Assembly: GCA_008508345.1 (NCBI GenBank)
Contig: QNGE01003234.1
Span: 25,691-89,690, forward strand
Length of the DNA: 64,000 bases
Source of the DNA: Paragonimus westermani
Lineage: Eukaryota > Platyhelminthes > Trematoda > Plagiorchiida > Troglotrematidae
Direction of reading: 5' to 3'
The notes under the pieces were generated by a model. The model had not been told where the DNA came from. It did not search any database and worked only from the letters and a program-made list of their open reading frames with translations. A program made the translations under genes and the position numbers. How positions within the stretch are numbered: position 1 is the stretch's first letter; the number at the start of each line of letters is the position of its first letter. Shown here piece after piece: positions 28,640 through 40,257 of the stretch.

Positions 28640-29150
28640 AACTCCGCCTGACCGGGTGAATTTCAATGGGTTAGTACCTCAGCTTCTGAAGGACGTCACA
28701 GTGCAACTGTGTGAAGTCTTCTCTGCTCAGCCTGTGAGATATCGCCACGACACTCTAGGGAGGTCGTAATCAAGCGGGTCATCGGGTCAGGAAAGGCTCC
28801 GCGTAGCAGCTTTCCAATGAAATACGACTGAGCGACCAGCGACCCCTACCATGCTTCACGAAATGCAGCATCTTCTTGGCGGCTCCCACATGAATATGCT
28901 ACTTTTATGACAGCTGTGGATGCACACTTTTTCTGAAACAGCCCAGGCCATTGTGTCCGCAGCCCACTTTCGACCCATATCAAAACCTGCTGAGGTCGTC
29001 GAGTGTTTCCGCCCATTTCTATGCAATGTCGGTAGTTCCAGATCAAGTGTCATCCCTACTGTCTCAACTGCGAAACCGTCTGTAGGTTCTCACTCAAACG
29101 ACCTTACAGAGGCCGAGGCTCTATGGGCAGAAGTAGCTTTCATTTCAAGG
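28640..29150 (+). pseudogene. CsRn1-like Ty3/gypsy copy 1: gag remnant
   Basis: The broken plus-strand translation resembles the Gag of CsRn1-type trematode elements. It runs through PDRVNFNGLVPQLL, YRHDTLGR, GKERLRVAAF, then MLHEMQHLLGG, QLWMHTFSETAQAIVSAAHF and ISKPAEVVE, the leucine-rich end of the capsid region. At about 29245-29300 a degenerate HTGFCWHHERCCTKLLGIS corresponds to the Cys/His motif after the capsid. Several stops and shifts are present. Gag would assemble the particle that houses reverse transcription. It is followed directly by the protease region of the same copy. Confidence 0.65.
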
Positions 29151-29389
29151 ACTTAGGCAATATGACGATCGGATGCTTTCGAAAGTGATCCCCAAGGTGC
29201 CGTCGTACCAGAAGGTTCCCCGTCGAAGTAAGCCACAGCTCCATACAGGTTTCTGCTGGCACCATGAACGGTGTTGTACAAAGCTACTAGGTATATCACA
29301 TCCCGCTCTCTCCTCACCGCTCCAAGGAAGCTGAACCTCTGACATGTAGTGGCGACTGACTTGGCCTGCGCACCCAACCTCAGTAGTTC

Positions 29390-29700
29390 AATGTTCGTTC
29401 AGGATCTCTGCCCAAGGATCGTATCTCTGACAGACACAGGAGCGCAAGCTAGCCTAGCCTCGCAGGCTTCTTTCACGAGGCGACACAACCTGGCGCCCTC
29501 GATATCGTTCTGCCAATAGCATCATCACACAGGCTGTTGGCATGTGTTCGCTGACATCAAATTTGGGCCTCCGGGGAGATTCTCGTCGAATATTCGTTGC
29601 TGCTGCCGATCCGTCTACTATCATCGGTAACAAGTTCTTTCGACATTTCGACCTTTCGGTTGATACGCGACGTCGGAAGTCAATAGATGTCGTTATGGAC
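29390..29700 (+). pseudogene. CsRn1-like gypsy copy 1: aspartic protease remnant
   Basis: LTDTGAQASLASQASFTRRH at 29427-29486 holds the retropepsin DTGA catalytic box (29433-29444). After a frameshift, RRIFVAAADPSTIIGNKFFR and HFDLSVDTRRRKSID (about 29580-29690) match the flap-distal end of the same domain, where intact elements have an IIGADFL-HFGLLVD pattern. The copy is broken, with the catalytic box and C-terminal half in different frames. Confidence 0.8.
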
Positions 29701-29759
29701 TCGATTACCAACGGCGACCGTACGACCGTCACGACCGCCGACCTTGCCGATGCCACATC

Positions 29760-30960
29760 GGTTGCCTCATCATCTTTTTCGGAACTGCTTCAGATTGTCC
29801 GAGCATCAAGCGCCGTGCCCTCCGGGACCTCGAGTGTCACACCACATCAGAACGGAAGGCCTAGTCCTATCAGCTAGGTCTTGCAGAATGGTATTTTACA
29901 GAATCAAACCAGTTAATATGGGGTTCGAACACAAACTCAAACTCGGCTTCCTCCGCCCTTCTGATAGCTCTTGTACCCCACCACTGCATTTGGCTATCAA
30001 AAATCAGGAGAGTGGCTTATTTGCAACGGAAGCTGCAGTCTCATTAGGGCAGGAGCTCCTGGTAACTACGCCGTCTTGTACGTGCACAGTCTTATGACCT
30101 GTTTTGCACGCTAAAGTATCTTTAGGAAAATTGACCAGGTCCGCACTTATCAACAAATTCCGATAACGATAAATGACCTATCCTAGACCGCCGTGATTGC
30201 TCCGCTCGGTTCTTTCGAATTTTTGCGTATGCCATTTGAAGCAAGCGGTGCGCTATGCAAGAAGCTACCCACCGTCCAGAATTCGTCCATCCTCATACTT
30301 ACGGCTTCCAAATTGTCAGCTCTTCTGGGGAGCCGCACTCTTCTCGTCTGCCTAGCTTGTTCAAACGGTTGATTAAATAGGCCATCACAGCCAACCCCGC
30401 AAAGTTCGAGTCAAGCAAATCGCTCGCCCACTTTTTGGGCCGCCGGATTCGGCCGACAGAAGTGCTGCCATCGCTGACACGATTCAGGTCACCCGAAACT
30501 GTTCTGAGTCTTCTTTCCTTAAACGGCTTCGCAGGCTTTGAAGCCTAGCAAACTACTATCGCTGATACCTTCCTCGTTGCGTGCATATGATGCAGCCAAC
30601 GACTGACTACCTTTACGGAGACGATCGTAGGCTGTCTTTCACCGACTCGGCTCGTATATCCTTAGAGCAGCTTGAAGAGACTGCCTTTAAATCTGTCTTG
30701 CACGCTAATTCTAACGCTAGCACACGTTTGTTGATTGTGACCGACGCTGCCGATACGGCTGATATCGTCGTGTTACAACGATTCGTGGAAGATCAGTGGG
30801 AACCCTGATCATTCTGCTGCAAACGGTTGCAACCCGCGGAGTCCCGCTACAACACCTCCGTGTAAGATTGCTTGTCATATACCTTGCAATACGCCACATT
30901 TGGTATGCTGTTGAATGCCGACAATTCACGATCTGCAGTGACTGATGATTTTGGTAAGGT
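29760..30960 (+). pseudogene. CsRn1-like gypsy copy 1: RT and RNase H remnant
   Basis: FSELLQIVRAS starts the link to RT, then FEHKLKLGFLRPSDSSCTPP (about 29925-29985), YQQIPITINDLS, TAVIAPLGSFEFLRMPFE (about 30180-30242), and LANYYRRYLPRC (about 30545-30580). The YxDD box expected after LRMPF is missing, so RT is dead by deletion. The RNase H domain follows with LYGDDRRLSFTDSARISLEQ (30605-30670), VVLQRFVEDQWEP (30768-30808), RLQPAESRYN and VIYLAIRH (about 30820-30900). The order PR-RT-RH-IN identifies Ty3/gypsy rather than copia. Confidence 0.85.
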
Positions 30961-31689
30961 CCGTTGCGTCATTTTGAGATTGCCAAATTTTGATTGGTGT
31001 TGAAAGGTGGCCTCACGCTTTGCTGTCTCCCTGAAGAAACCGCATTAGTCATCTTCATTCTTCCATCAGTCATTGTGAGTGGCTCCCTCACTCTTATTTG
31101 GTTCGAGCTCTGCAAATTTCCGAATGCCAAAATTAGACATTTTCCTTTACTATTTTATCTTGAGTAACTTATGATTCCCACCGGTTCTCGATACGCAAAC
31201 CGTCGTTTTGTACTGACCCAACCAATGGCCAGTTACCTGAGTCATCTCTGTCCTGTTTTATTGTCCACCATTATTGAGTAGTGTCTGGTTGTCGATTCGT
31301 TAGGCAGGTACGTTCTTTGTTTGACTTCTGAGGATTTTCACATTCGAGGTGAGAGATTTGGTTACTTCGTGCATTGATTCAATTAGTACCGAATTAACTC
31401 GTCATTACGAGTGCCTACTCATTAACCGCTTGAAAGGTATATAGTCTCGGTCGTTGGATATTGAGAGAGGCACTTATTGGATCAGAAGACTACGCGTAAC
31501 TTGGTGTGAATCTGAACTCTGGCAGACGAGTCAGCAGTGACCGCAGGCCATTGGTCCATTTACTTTTCGTCTAACGGGTATTCCCCCGGAAAGGAGGTAC
31601 TCGGGGTACATCTCTCAGTTTACAGCAACTGAGTGGCATATCTCAGGTGTCATATTTATGCCGGGCATGCTAATTCACACCTGGCTCGG

Positions 31690-32931
31690 CTGCCATGGCT
31701 GCTGCGCAAACGGGGGACTCTGAGATAACCCACCTCCGTCATCGTAACTCTTTCGAAATTCAGCTTGTTTCTTTAAATTTCTGCGAGGACCCTATCCTTT
31801 GTGACGTTTGGCAAGGCTTACTAAGGCTGGCGGTGCCCTTGTCGTTTTGTCGTGCGGTGTTCAACGCACGACAATTTATTGTGCCCCAGAACACGTGCTG
31901 TGATGAACGTTTCGTATGACCCAAAGTGAACCGCGGTGTCCGCAATTGGGCTTGCTCTCATCTGTTAGGCTAACGTTCCGAGGTTCATATACGTGCCAAT
32001 AGTTCCATCCATGTCACTCCTGCATCCGATGCATGTCTTCACCACGTGCTCGTTGACTTCGGTGGACTGTTACGACATTTCGACAGACAACTTCCTCTTA
32101 CCCTGTATCGACCATTGTACCAGGGGGCCGGAGGCAATCTCACTTCCTAGACGCACTTCCAAAACACCAACTCGCGCCTTTTTGAAACGTTGGGTAGCTC
32201 ATTTCGATTGCTCCGCAGTAGTGACCAACGAACGTTGCTCTCATTTAAGACATTCTCCCGGAGGTCTCCTGAACACCCCTGGGTGCAGGCATATACGTAA
32301 TAAAATCTATCAACCAGAATCAAACACGATGATAGAACGTCGCCGTCAGTTGAAATCAGCCCCCACTGTGCAGTCGAACCCCTCCTAGCAAGAAGCTTCA
32401 CCGCTGGCCTATCTTGGGTTGCGTAACACCGTTAAGGTGGGCTTGAAAACCATACCGGCTCAACCCACCTACGGTTGCGCTTTACCTTTGTCTGCCGAAT
32501 CAATTTCTCCTTTGCCAATCATACCTGCTAACTAGAGAAGGTATATGGTGCATTTAGAGATTCACACACGACGGCTACAACCAGTGCAACCACGTGGGTG
32601 GTTTTCCACCGTGCAATTGAAAGGGAAATTTCATTCCCGCTTTCATGGTTTTGTAGGCGTAGACTGATCACACAATCCGCTGCGGCCGACATGCACAGGT
32701 CATTTCAGTGTGCTACTTCACCGCGGAGAGTGATGGTAAATGCGAGGTCGCTTCAACCTATACAGTAAGCCGGTGTTTGTTGAGGAGGGTGAACCCAGTG
32801 TCCTGCCGACACCTTCAGCTGCACCGTCCCATCCTGAACACAAACCGGACACACTTGACGTCGGTCCAGCACCTTCCTCTCCACCGCGCCATCCACGTGG
32901 TAGACGTGTGAAATCCTCTAAAGTTTGTTGA
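31690..32931 (+). pseudogene. CsRn1-like gypsy copy 1: integrase remnant and pol C-terminus
   Basis: MAAAQTGDSEITHLR (31694) and SFCRAVFNARQF (about 31850) match the linker and start of the H2C2 region. The core shows HVLVDFGG, LLPCIDHCTRGPEAISLPRR (about 32090-32150), RAFLKRWVAHFDC, AVVTNERCSHL and MIERRRQLKSAP (32329-32365). Typical elements have TTDRG where this one has TNERC, so the second catalytic Asp is changed, while the Glu of IER remains. The frame at 32740-32931 ends PPRHPRGRRVKSSKVC, matching the basic RSGRRVHFP-like tail of this family. About 700 bp between RNase H and this block (30960-31690) shows no recognised domain. Confidence 0.85.
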
Positions 32932-33149
32932 GTGCGTCGGTGTCTGTAAAAACATTCCTGTTACCGTTAACTAATGTGGCGTATTCCTCTGCGTGAATGA
33001 ATGTTTCCCGGAGTTTTTTCTAATGTGATCTTGACACAACCGGCTAGCAACTTATGCCAACCAGTTAAAAAGAGTCAGATTCAGTTTGTCACTGAGGAGT
33101 TGCAACCCCCGTTTTTCTGTCGAATACTGTTCTCTGTCTTAGCTTGATG

Positions 33150-34716
33150 TGAGGTGTTCAGCAACAAACTACTCGCGATTTTCTTATTAATTCAGCATTC
33201 CGAACATTAATTGCGACTTCGAGTTTTCACTGTTCTGATTGACCATAAACCACTTGCCCGCACTCTCAACTCCTTGCCGGACAAACACTCCCCTGGTGAG
33301 ATCCATCAACTTGATACCAACACAGGTTACGACCGGCATTCGTTACATTCCACCATCTTCCAGTTTCATCGTGGATGCTCTCCGCGGACTGCACATCGAT
33401 GTGGCATCAACTTCGTCTGATGTAAGCCTGGCAAAACCGCAGAAACGCGGCGGAACGACGAAACGCGTCACACTCAGGGCAAATCCACGAAGTTGCAGAT
33501 GACACAGTATGAAGCAGAATATGCGCGTTTAGGCTAAATCCCGCTCTCATTGTCAGTGTAGCAAGATCCACCATCATGCTCTCTCTTCATCTGGCCAGTT
33601 CCACAAAAATTTATTGTTTCTCTTGTGATAATTCAAACATCGTTCGTCCACTGTTATATTCAGATGAGAAAACTTTCTGCCCAGTGGTGTAGAATCGTTT
33701 AAACGCTGGTCAGTGGCAATTCCCACTCCAGATACCACTGGCAAAACTATTGCCGTGACATTTCTCCTCTTCTGGTTGACTGATTTTTATGTTCCTGTCA
33801 TGGTTACCACATATGGAGGCGCGTGATTTCAGTGCCATCTCTTTCTGTGGTTTGCTTGTACGATTGATTGTGAACATATCATAATGACTGCGTGTCACCT
33901 TTCTTCAACTAGTCCGGTGGAACGTCTCTATCAGTGTGAGCCAGTAGAGTGGTGCTAAAAAATGTCTGACATGCCCGGTCACCTTTCGTTATACAATTAT
34001 TTTATCCTGTCAATATCCTGCACAAGTTAAAACATACACTTCAAAAATACACCCTCTGTGTCATTGTGGCTGGTGATGTTTTGCAATTCTCATACATCCG
34101 ACTCTGGGCTTATATATCTTATATATATATATTTTATATAGCTCACTTCCAGTTACCACGAACGGTCACGGCGGCATCTTTATTCTGAAGCACTCAGTGT
34201 TACCACGCTGGTGTAAGTATTTCACCATTGATTGGGTTGTGTACTGCGATACTGTCAACACTGATTGGCTGAAGGTGACCAATGTGGACGGCGATTTTAT
34301 GCGCTCGCCAGATAGCTCATCGCGTCGTTTCACGAAAATACATTCCTCCAGTTGCTTCCCGAACGGCCCCCACAATGTTAGCGAGGGAATCACCCAGCCC
34401 CTACTTACCACTCACAAATACCAGTTTTCCCGCCACATTCAATCACGCTCACCAGTAGGCATATTAACTTTGTGGCGTTTGCACAGCAGTTTTTATTGTT
34501 TGTATGGTCTCTCGCATATTTGACCTTCTCCAAGCTGTCGTGTGCACCTGATGTTCGAACCATGATGATCAAACACGAACTTTTTCCGGAGGATCGCGAA
34601 GTAGGTGTCCTCTCCCCGCTCCATGTTGTCCACGTGCTAATTTTTGAGGAGTTAAGAACCAAGGAAATCAACTATCCACTCCTGCGGACTTCTCGTTCCC
34701 TCCGATTCCACGCTTA
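33150..34716 (+). pseudogene. CsRn1-like gypsy copy 2: RNase H start and pol C-terminus
   Basis: Only 220 bp after copy 1 ends, RNase H sequence starts again: LRVFTVLIDHKPLARTLNSL and PDKHSPGEIHQLD (33214-33320), then IVDALRGLHIDVASTSSDVS (33363-33425) with KRVTLRANPRSCR. This is the DHKPL-to-DALSR stretch normally just before the integrase. A gap of about 950 bp has no clear integrase core. The frame ending at 34716 finishes PLLRTSRSLRFHA, again the basic TRSGR-like pol tail. A second, internally deleted copy therefore lies head to tail behind copy 1. Confidence 0.7.
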
Positions 34717-34769
34717 GCTTCGCTGTGGGCTGAAGATCTCCATGGAGCAACACGCCAGATCGAATCCAC

Positions 34770-35660
34770 TGAAAATGCCTCTTGTTCTAGTCTCGCTCGC
34801 ATTTTCTTTGATATAGCCAGCTTTTTCCACCAATATCGATGTGACGCGTACATGGCTGCTGGACTGCTAATTAAAATACTTTGTAGGTAGTGTATATGAA
34901 CTCACTAAATATCTCATTGACATCAGAAGAATATGAGAACAGAGTACAATGTGAATAATGAACAAGTAAAGTGGGTGCACTTACAGAAAGGTTTCAGACA
35001 AAAAAGAAGGCGCAATCCATGGGTTTTTGATGGATTGTTGGGCGGAACCCTACGGACGTCGATGTGTTGATTTACATAACAGGAACACTAACCCGTGGAG
35101 CACTGCAGCTGGGTTTTGTTCACCGGTGTGGTTGGTTTCATTGTGTTGTTAGCTCCGGAAGAATCACTGGGTGGGGTCACACATCGTAGGCTAATGTCCT
35201 GGGTGGAGTCGGATGTGTTTGCGGCGTGTACACACGTATTTTGGTTATTGGTTGCAGTGGTGATGTCAATCTGTGCGCATCTGTCTGAAGTAATTAAGTG
35301 AGCACGCATGTGGAGACCGCCGGCGATGGCAGCGCGTCGCAACATTTTGGTCACTTGCCACAGAGAGCCGGTCCAGGCGTATGACCTTGGTGATAGTGGA
35401 GTGTGCTTCTAAACGTACCCTCGTATTTCCTATCTTGTGTCAAAGCTAACCATGTCTTAAACAACAAACCGCTCACATCCTCCTCCTCATGGACGTCAGT
35501 CACTCTGCGAACCCAATTCGGTTAATGCAGCGGACATAACCAGCAATGCGTTACATCACCTGTTGCAACATCGACACCGTTTTATTCGCCTACCAAGCAT
35601 TCTTGTTCTCTCCCAAGAACTCGTCCGTTAACACGTCCCAGATTTCATCTACACAGGCGG
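34770..35660 (+). mobile_element. Gypsy LTR fragment split by about 615 bp
   Basis: 34770-34856 aligns with about 49895-49985 (shared GCCTCTTG-TCTAG, TTTCTTTG, AATATCGRTGTG) and 35475-35660 aligns with 50035-50215 (shared TGGACGTCAGTCACTCTGCG, GGTTAATGCAGCGGACA, TACCAAGCATTCT). In the second place both blocks lie within one continuous LTR directly behind a gypsy pol end, and here too the first block starts soon after a pol stop (34716). The 34857-35474 interval has no counterpart and is a candidate insertion. Confidence 0.65.
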
Positions 35661-37020
35661 CGAACCCGATGATAACTTTTTGCGATAACTTGTTGGCCGT
35701 TTTTCATCAGCATTTCGCCCGTTATCGCCTTGTACCATGGAAAACAAAAGTTTATTTGGACGATAAAATCAAGGACACCGTTCTGTTACGAATGTCAGAA
35801 TACTGCTGCCGTAATCCCACAGTGCGGTTCCATTAAATCGTGCCGTATGTGCGACGAGGCATGCCACGTCGCGGTCTACCGTGTTCTTGTTCGTTCATGC
35901 CCAGCCTAGTAACATGACGGTAAAAGTTCGGGGGCCGTTGGAACATATCCCCTTCGAAAAATCCATAAGACATCCTGCGGGCGTCAGCCATTTTCTACGG
36001 GGGACATCCAGACAGAAAACGTTTCGGGAACTGATTACCGCCGTAGGGTTGAAAGGTAAAGTATCCCTACAGCTGTTGCGGTGCATGCGTAGTGTCCTTT
36101 GTGGTCGCAAGCTGGAGGTAACTTTAGAACCATTTTTTAAGACAACTCGTGTTAATAATGCGTCATTGAATTAGTTGACTTTTAACTTTTACCCTCTGAA
36201 GTGTCCTGAAAAGATTGCGAATAAGGGCGGCAAATTAATGGAAATTTGCCTCACCATGCGGGTGTACGCCGTTTATAAAATCTGCCAGACGACAGGCACA
36301 CAGAAAATTCGGAGTTAAACAACAGTATAAGAAATATGCGCGTCCGGAGTGACTTGTTAACTGAACAACCTAGCATACAGAAGACACATGACAGACAGCC
36401 TTCCGGATAGAGTACTAGGAGGCGTATTATATGGTGTCAGTACCATCATAAATATGGGCATCAAGCGGTAAAATGCGAGGAGTCATGCACCTTTGTTTCG
36501 CGTTTTTACCAAAGTGATGTGGTGCGCCTTTCCTTTGCCAAACTTTTCTAATACCGCTTGACTGATAGACCTGGGCTCCTGCTATGCAGTTCACCTAAGT
36601 CTAACTTGTGCGGAGACAAGAAAGACACGGTTGCTGTAAACACGCTGTATTGCCGAAAACCAGTTCGACCAAATAAATGGATTGCTCGTAAATATATATC
36701 ATGAAATGGTGATGAGTCACTGCCCACTTGTCTAGGCCACTTTGCTTCCAAGTGGTCAAGTAAGTCCAAATCCATAGGCGTTAGTTTCTCGGAGTGGCGT
36801 GACACCCCCACTCCCTTGCACGTATCCTGCTTGTCAGTCCGACGTGCCCCCGTGCCTTGTAGCTGTCTGATTTCGTCAGCCGTCACCGCGGCCCTGGATG
36901 GTTTGAAATGATTACTGATTTCGTCAGCCGTTACCAATGACCTGACTAGAGTGTTTTGTTGATTTTGCCTCCCAACACAAAGTCAAACTCCAGGGACGAT
37001 TCGTGACAGTGGCCGCCACG
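35661..37020. other. Unassigned DNA between gypsy remnants
   Basis: An open frame at 35881-36174 (+, 97 codons, basic, ends LEPFFKTTRVNNASLN) is protein-like but unrecognised. Near 36860-36930 the motif TTTCGTCAGCCGTYACC occurs twice. This could be gag of the next gypsy copy, but no gag signature was found. Confidence 0.4.
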
Positions 37021-37039
37021 GTTGCAAACAAGTACCAAT

Positions 37040-38110
37040 AGTCGGTTATACATGAAAGGCAGATACTTCCTCGTCAATTTCTTTTTCGACACAGGCCTGG
37101 AATTAGCGTCATCCCACCTCCTTTCAGTGAATTTGCCTAACAATGCGCCTACCGCTTTCAACGACAGTCGTATCAACACCCACGGTGAGAAGCTATGCAT
37201 AGGCCCTGTGGGATGGTGTGTGAATTGCAAAAGAATCCAAAAAACGTCGAACACATGCTCGTGAAGTTTTGCAATGACTCTTAAACTACCGTGTTAGTTT
37301 GAACGTGTCCGTATACAACTTTGGCGTTTGATCGTTAGGTTTCTCCGGACGTGGAATCAACCTTTCAGACATACTAAGTTCACGTTAGAAAATTAGCGCA
37401 ATCACATCCTCTCCATTGCCGTCAGTGATAAAGCAACCGTCGTGGCTCTATTCCTAACTGTGTCAACGTACTCACCAATTGCTCGATGGTTTTAAAATCC
37501 GTCCAATTTGCCTAGGTGGAGTACGAGGGTTCGAGAGCATTTTTAGCCTCAACTGACGCCATCACCATACGTTATCTGCAGTCGTACCTCAAAACCCGTC
37601 TGTTTCTCACACTGGTCTGTCCACTCCAGCAGCTGGTGGTGCCCTCCAGCATCTTTTGCATAATAAACTTCTATCACTAATACGGGCCCCAGACAACACG
37701 AACAAACTCTAACACTGTCGTGCTCGCACTACTCGCTATCCGCTCTGATAGTCAAACTTTTTGACATTTACAGGAAGGTCAACAATTCACCATCCACGAA
37801 CCACTGCCAAAAAAATTTGCAACGAACGATTCTACACATTACTTCGTCTCTGGGCTTTCGACGGATGTGCGATGTAATAAAAGCGACAACATCATGGCTA
37901 ATGTACTATTCCGCCGGCATGTATATCACGTCCGCTTACCACCTTTCCTAGATATGATGGAGTTGACAACCTTGAAAGCAAAGTATTATTCCCTTAAACG
38001 CCTGGACTCGCTGCACAAATGGGTCCCCATTTTCCTTCTCGAGAACGTCCAGTGCGTTTTCGCGCCATTTGTTTACAGGAAGTCTACCTCTATGTGTTCT
38101 AGAATCTCTC
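37040..38110 (+). pseudogene. CsRn1-like gypsy copy 3: protease and RNase H/linker remnant
   Basis: The frame at 37022-37264 contains FLVNFFFDTGLELASSHLLS (37069-37128), a retropepsin DTG box with an insertion in front of it, then NNAPTAFNDSRINTHGEKL, matching the NG-P...ANGSRI-TFG segment of this family. RT is not identifiable. LALLAIRSDSQTF, EGQQFTIHEPLPKKF (about 37720-37815), NIMANVLFR and YHVRLPPFLDMMELTTLKAK (37925-37985) followed by LDSLHKWVPIFLLENVQCVF correspond to RNase H and the linker before the integrase zinc region. The reading frame continues to 38505, but the last part is not recognisable. Confidence 0.7.
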
Positions 38111-39257
38111 AGACTGAGTGTTCAAACACAATCACCAACTTTCCCATCCAAGTGAGCCGAACACTTGCTTCCACATCCAAACGCATGCATCCGTGCAGTC
38201 ACCATCTGCACCCTAAGCCAGTTGGAGTGTTCCAGCTGGATGTGACTCGGAACAGTAAAAAAAAACGGACAGACAGAACACGGTTGGATCCGGAACAGAA
38301 CAGAGGAGAAAGGATACAAATAAATGGGGAGGAACAGTCCCGAAGGGCTCTACAACACTTAGCTTGCATCACCAATCCCAACAATAAAAATCCGGAAATG
38401 TTGACCCGGGCTTCTTCGAAATATTATTATTCATTATCTGCTAATGAGTATTCAAGCAATCACGGTAAGGTGTTCCACTACAGGCCCTATACCTCCCTCA
38501 TATGATTTAATCAACATTCTTACTTCGGTCGGTAGGATTAACCGTTGGCTTAGGGATGACCCCATGAAAGACGTTTCAGACGATTAAGTGGCGAATGTAT
38601 TTGTCGAAAAACCGATCGGCGTCCTCCCGACCGTGGCAGCGAACCGCGACACTCAATTCCTGCCTGGTCGGGTTTGTGATTCAACGCAAAGTGTGAATCG
38701 TATTTATGTGCTCTCAAAAGCGTAATAACTTTGCACGAACACTAGTGGAAAGCTTTCACTGCCAGCAGAAAGCAACCTCACTATCTCAGGAGCGAGGCTG
38801 AAAGCAAGGTTAATTGTTCCCCTCAATTTTACCAGAGACTTGTTGCACCCTTGAACAAGATACTGACAGCACTGAGGTAGAAGTGGTCTGTGGACCACCC
38901 TTTGTCACCCTGACGAATTTGTATGCCCATCACAGCAAATCATCGGTAATGTGCCGGACGCGGGCTGGAATTCCAAAAACGATTGCCGTACAGGTTCATC
39001 GTGACCGCACTGGTAGCCAGTTGGTTTTGCTTGTAATACTATGTTATATTTAACACGGGAGCTGGTAAATCCTGCTTGCACACGCTTGTAAGTCGTACTA
39101 CCTTTAGGAGGTTGCTTCTTAAAACTGTTTGCGTTTGGTGAGTTGAAATTGGCCCATTTTTGCGTTTTAGCAAGACCCTAAATTTAGTACTTCCGAACCG
39201 TATACAGAACGGATATGCGAAAACACATTGTGCGTTGTACCGATGCTCATTATTAAG
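38111..39257. other. Unassigned DNA
   Basis: Frame continuation from gypsy copy 3 to 38505, then nothing recognised up to the palindrome. Confidence 0.45.
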
Positions 39258-39684
39258 TAAATTCTTGGTTGAGCCACAACGAGTTAAAACCAAAGAGTAA
39301 TCGGTTTCGCAATGTTTCGACCCTCCCAGAGAGCCTTTATCAAGCGATTCAAATCAGAAAATTCACATTGTTCAAGCTTCAAATTAGATAGTCATCACCT
39401 GACACGTGTATATGTGTTTAACACGCGGTGTGTGGACAGTCAACCAACAGAATGTATGGGTTCACGGTTGACCTGAGGTCACCATGCGACGATCCCAGGC
39501 GCAAACAAGGCTAGATATTGTGTGCTGTGTGTGTACGTATGCGAACAATCTACATGGGTGTAGACTGTATGGGATGGGTTGGGTGACAGGGATCCGCACA
39601 CCTTTACCGACACGGTGACAGTGTTGTCTACCCGGTAAATCGTGCCAAACAACTGACAGTTCCAGGCCATCGGAGCAATTCAGC

Positions 39685-39703
39685 GCTAGTGGCGCACTAG
39701 CGA
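39685..39703. repeat. Perfect 8-bp hairpin at the palindrome's inner edge
   Basis: CGCTAGTG, loop GCG, CACTAGCG. It starts at the last base of the left arm and has no counterpart at the right-arm boundary. Confidence 0.7.
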
Positions 39704-40170
39704 TCAGCTTCTGTCAGTAGACGTTCTTAGTGGTTACGGTAGCCACCTTCTGGCACAGACGGATGGTCATTGTCAACTAGGTGTTTGTTGAGGATCGCGT
39801 GTGCAGCAATGGCTGAATCGTGTTCTAATNGCTGAATTGCTCCGATGGCCTGGAACTGTCAGTTGTTTGGCACGATTTACCGGGTAGACAACACTGTCAC
39901 CGTGTCGGTAAAGGTGTGCGGATCCCTGTCACCCAACCCATCCCATACAGTCTACACCCATGTAGATTGTTCGCATACGTACACACACAGCACACAATAT
40001 CTAGCCTTGTTTGCGCCTGGGATCGTCGCATGGTGACCTCAGGTCAACCGTGAACCCATACATTCTGTTGGTTGACTGTCCACACACCGCGTGTTAAACA
40101 CATATACACGTGTCAGGTGATGACTATCTAATTTGAAGCTTGAACAATGTGAATTTTCTGATTTGAATCG

Positions 40171-40200
40171 CTTGATAAAGGCTCTCTGGGAGGGTCGAAA
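40171..40200 (+). ncRNA. Hammerhead-like motif in the palindrome arm
   Basis: CTTGATAA, then GGCTCTC, a short loop, GAGGGTC and GAAA. The order matches hammerhead core box 1, stem II and core box 2, but box 1 deviates from CUGANGA at two positions. The mirror copy lies in the left arm (minus strand). Probably a decayed PLE-type ribozyme. Confidence 0.35.
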
Positions 40201-40257
40201 CATTGCGAAACCGATTACTCTTTGGTTTTAACTCGTTGTGGCTTAACCAAGAATTTA

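Larger units (their letters stand above)
39258..40257. repeat. 1-kb palindrome: two near-perfect 427-bp arms around a 145-bp spacer
   Basis: The left arm 39258-39685 and right arm 39831-40257 are reverse complements with almost no mismatch by eye. Both start at TAAATTCTTGGTT on the outside and end at GGAGCAATTCAGC on the inside. Unrelated DNA flanks both sides. The spacer begins with a perfect 8-bp stem hairpin (39685-39703) and ends with an undetermined base (N, 39830) exactly at the right-arm boundary. Each arm contains a hammerhead-like core (CTTGATAA...GGGTCGAAACATTGCG), the kind of sequence seen at PLE ends. The identical 63-codon open frames in the two arms (39670-39479 minus, 39845-40036 plus) are a by-product of the symmetry, not a gene pair. 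Confidence 0.9.

Noticed and set aside
34110..34140. Promoter-like TATA tract
   Set aside because: It is a simple (TA)n repeat with no gene start next to it.
39479..40036. Divergent pair of identical 63-codon ORFs
   Set aside because: They are mirror images created by the palindrome. No homologue or start context was recognised.
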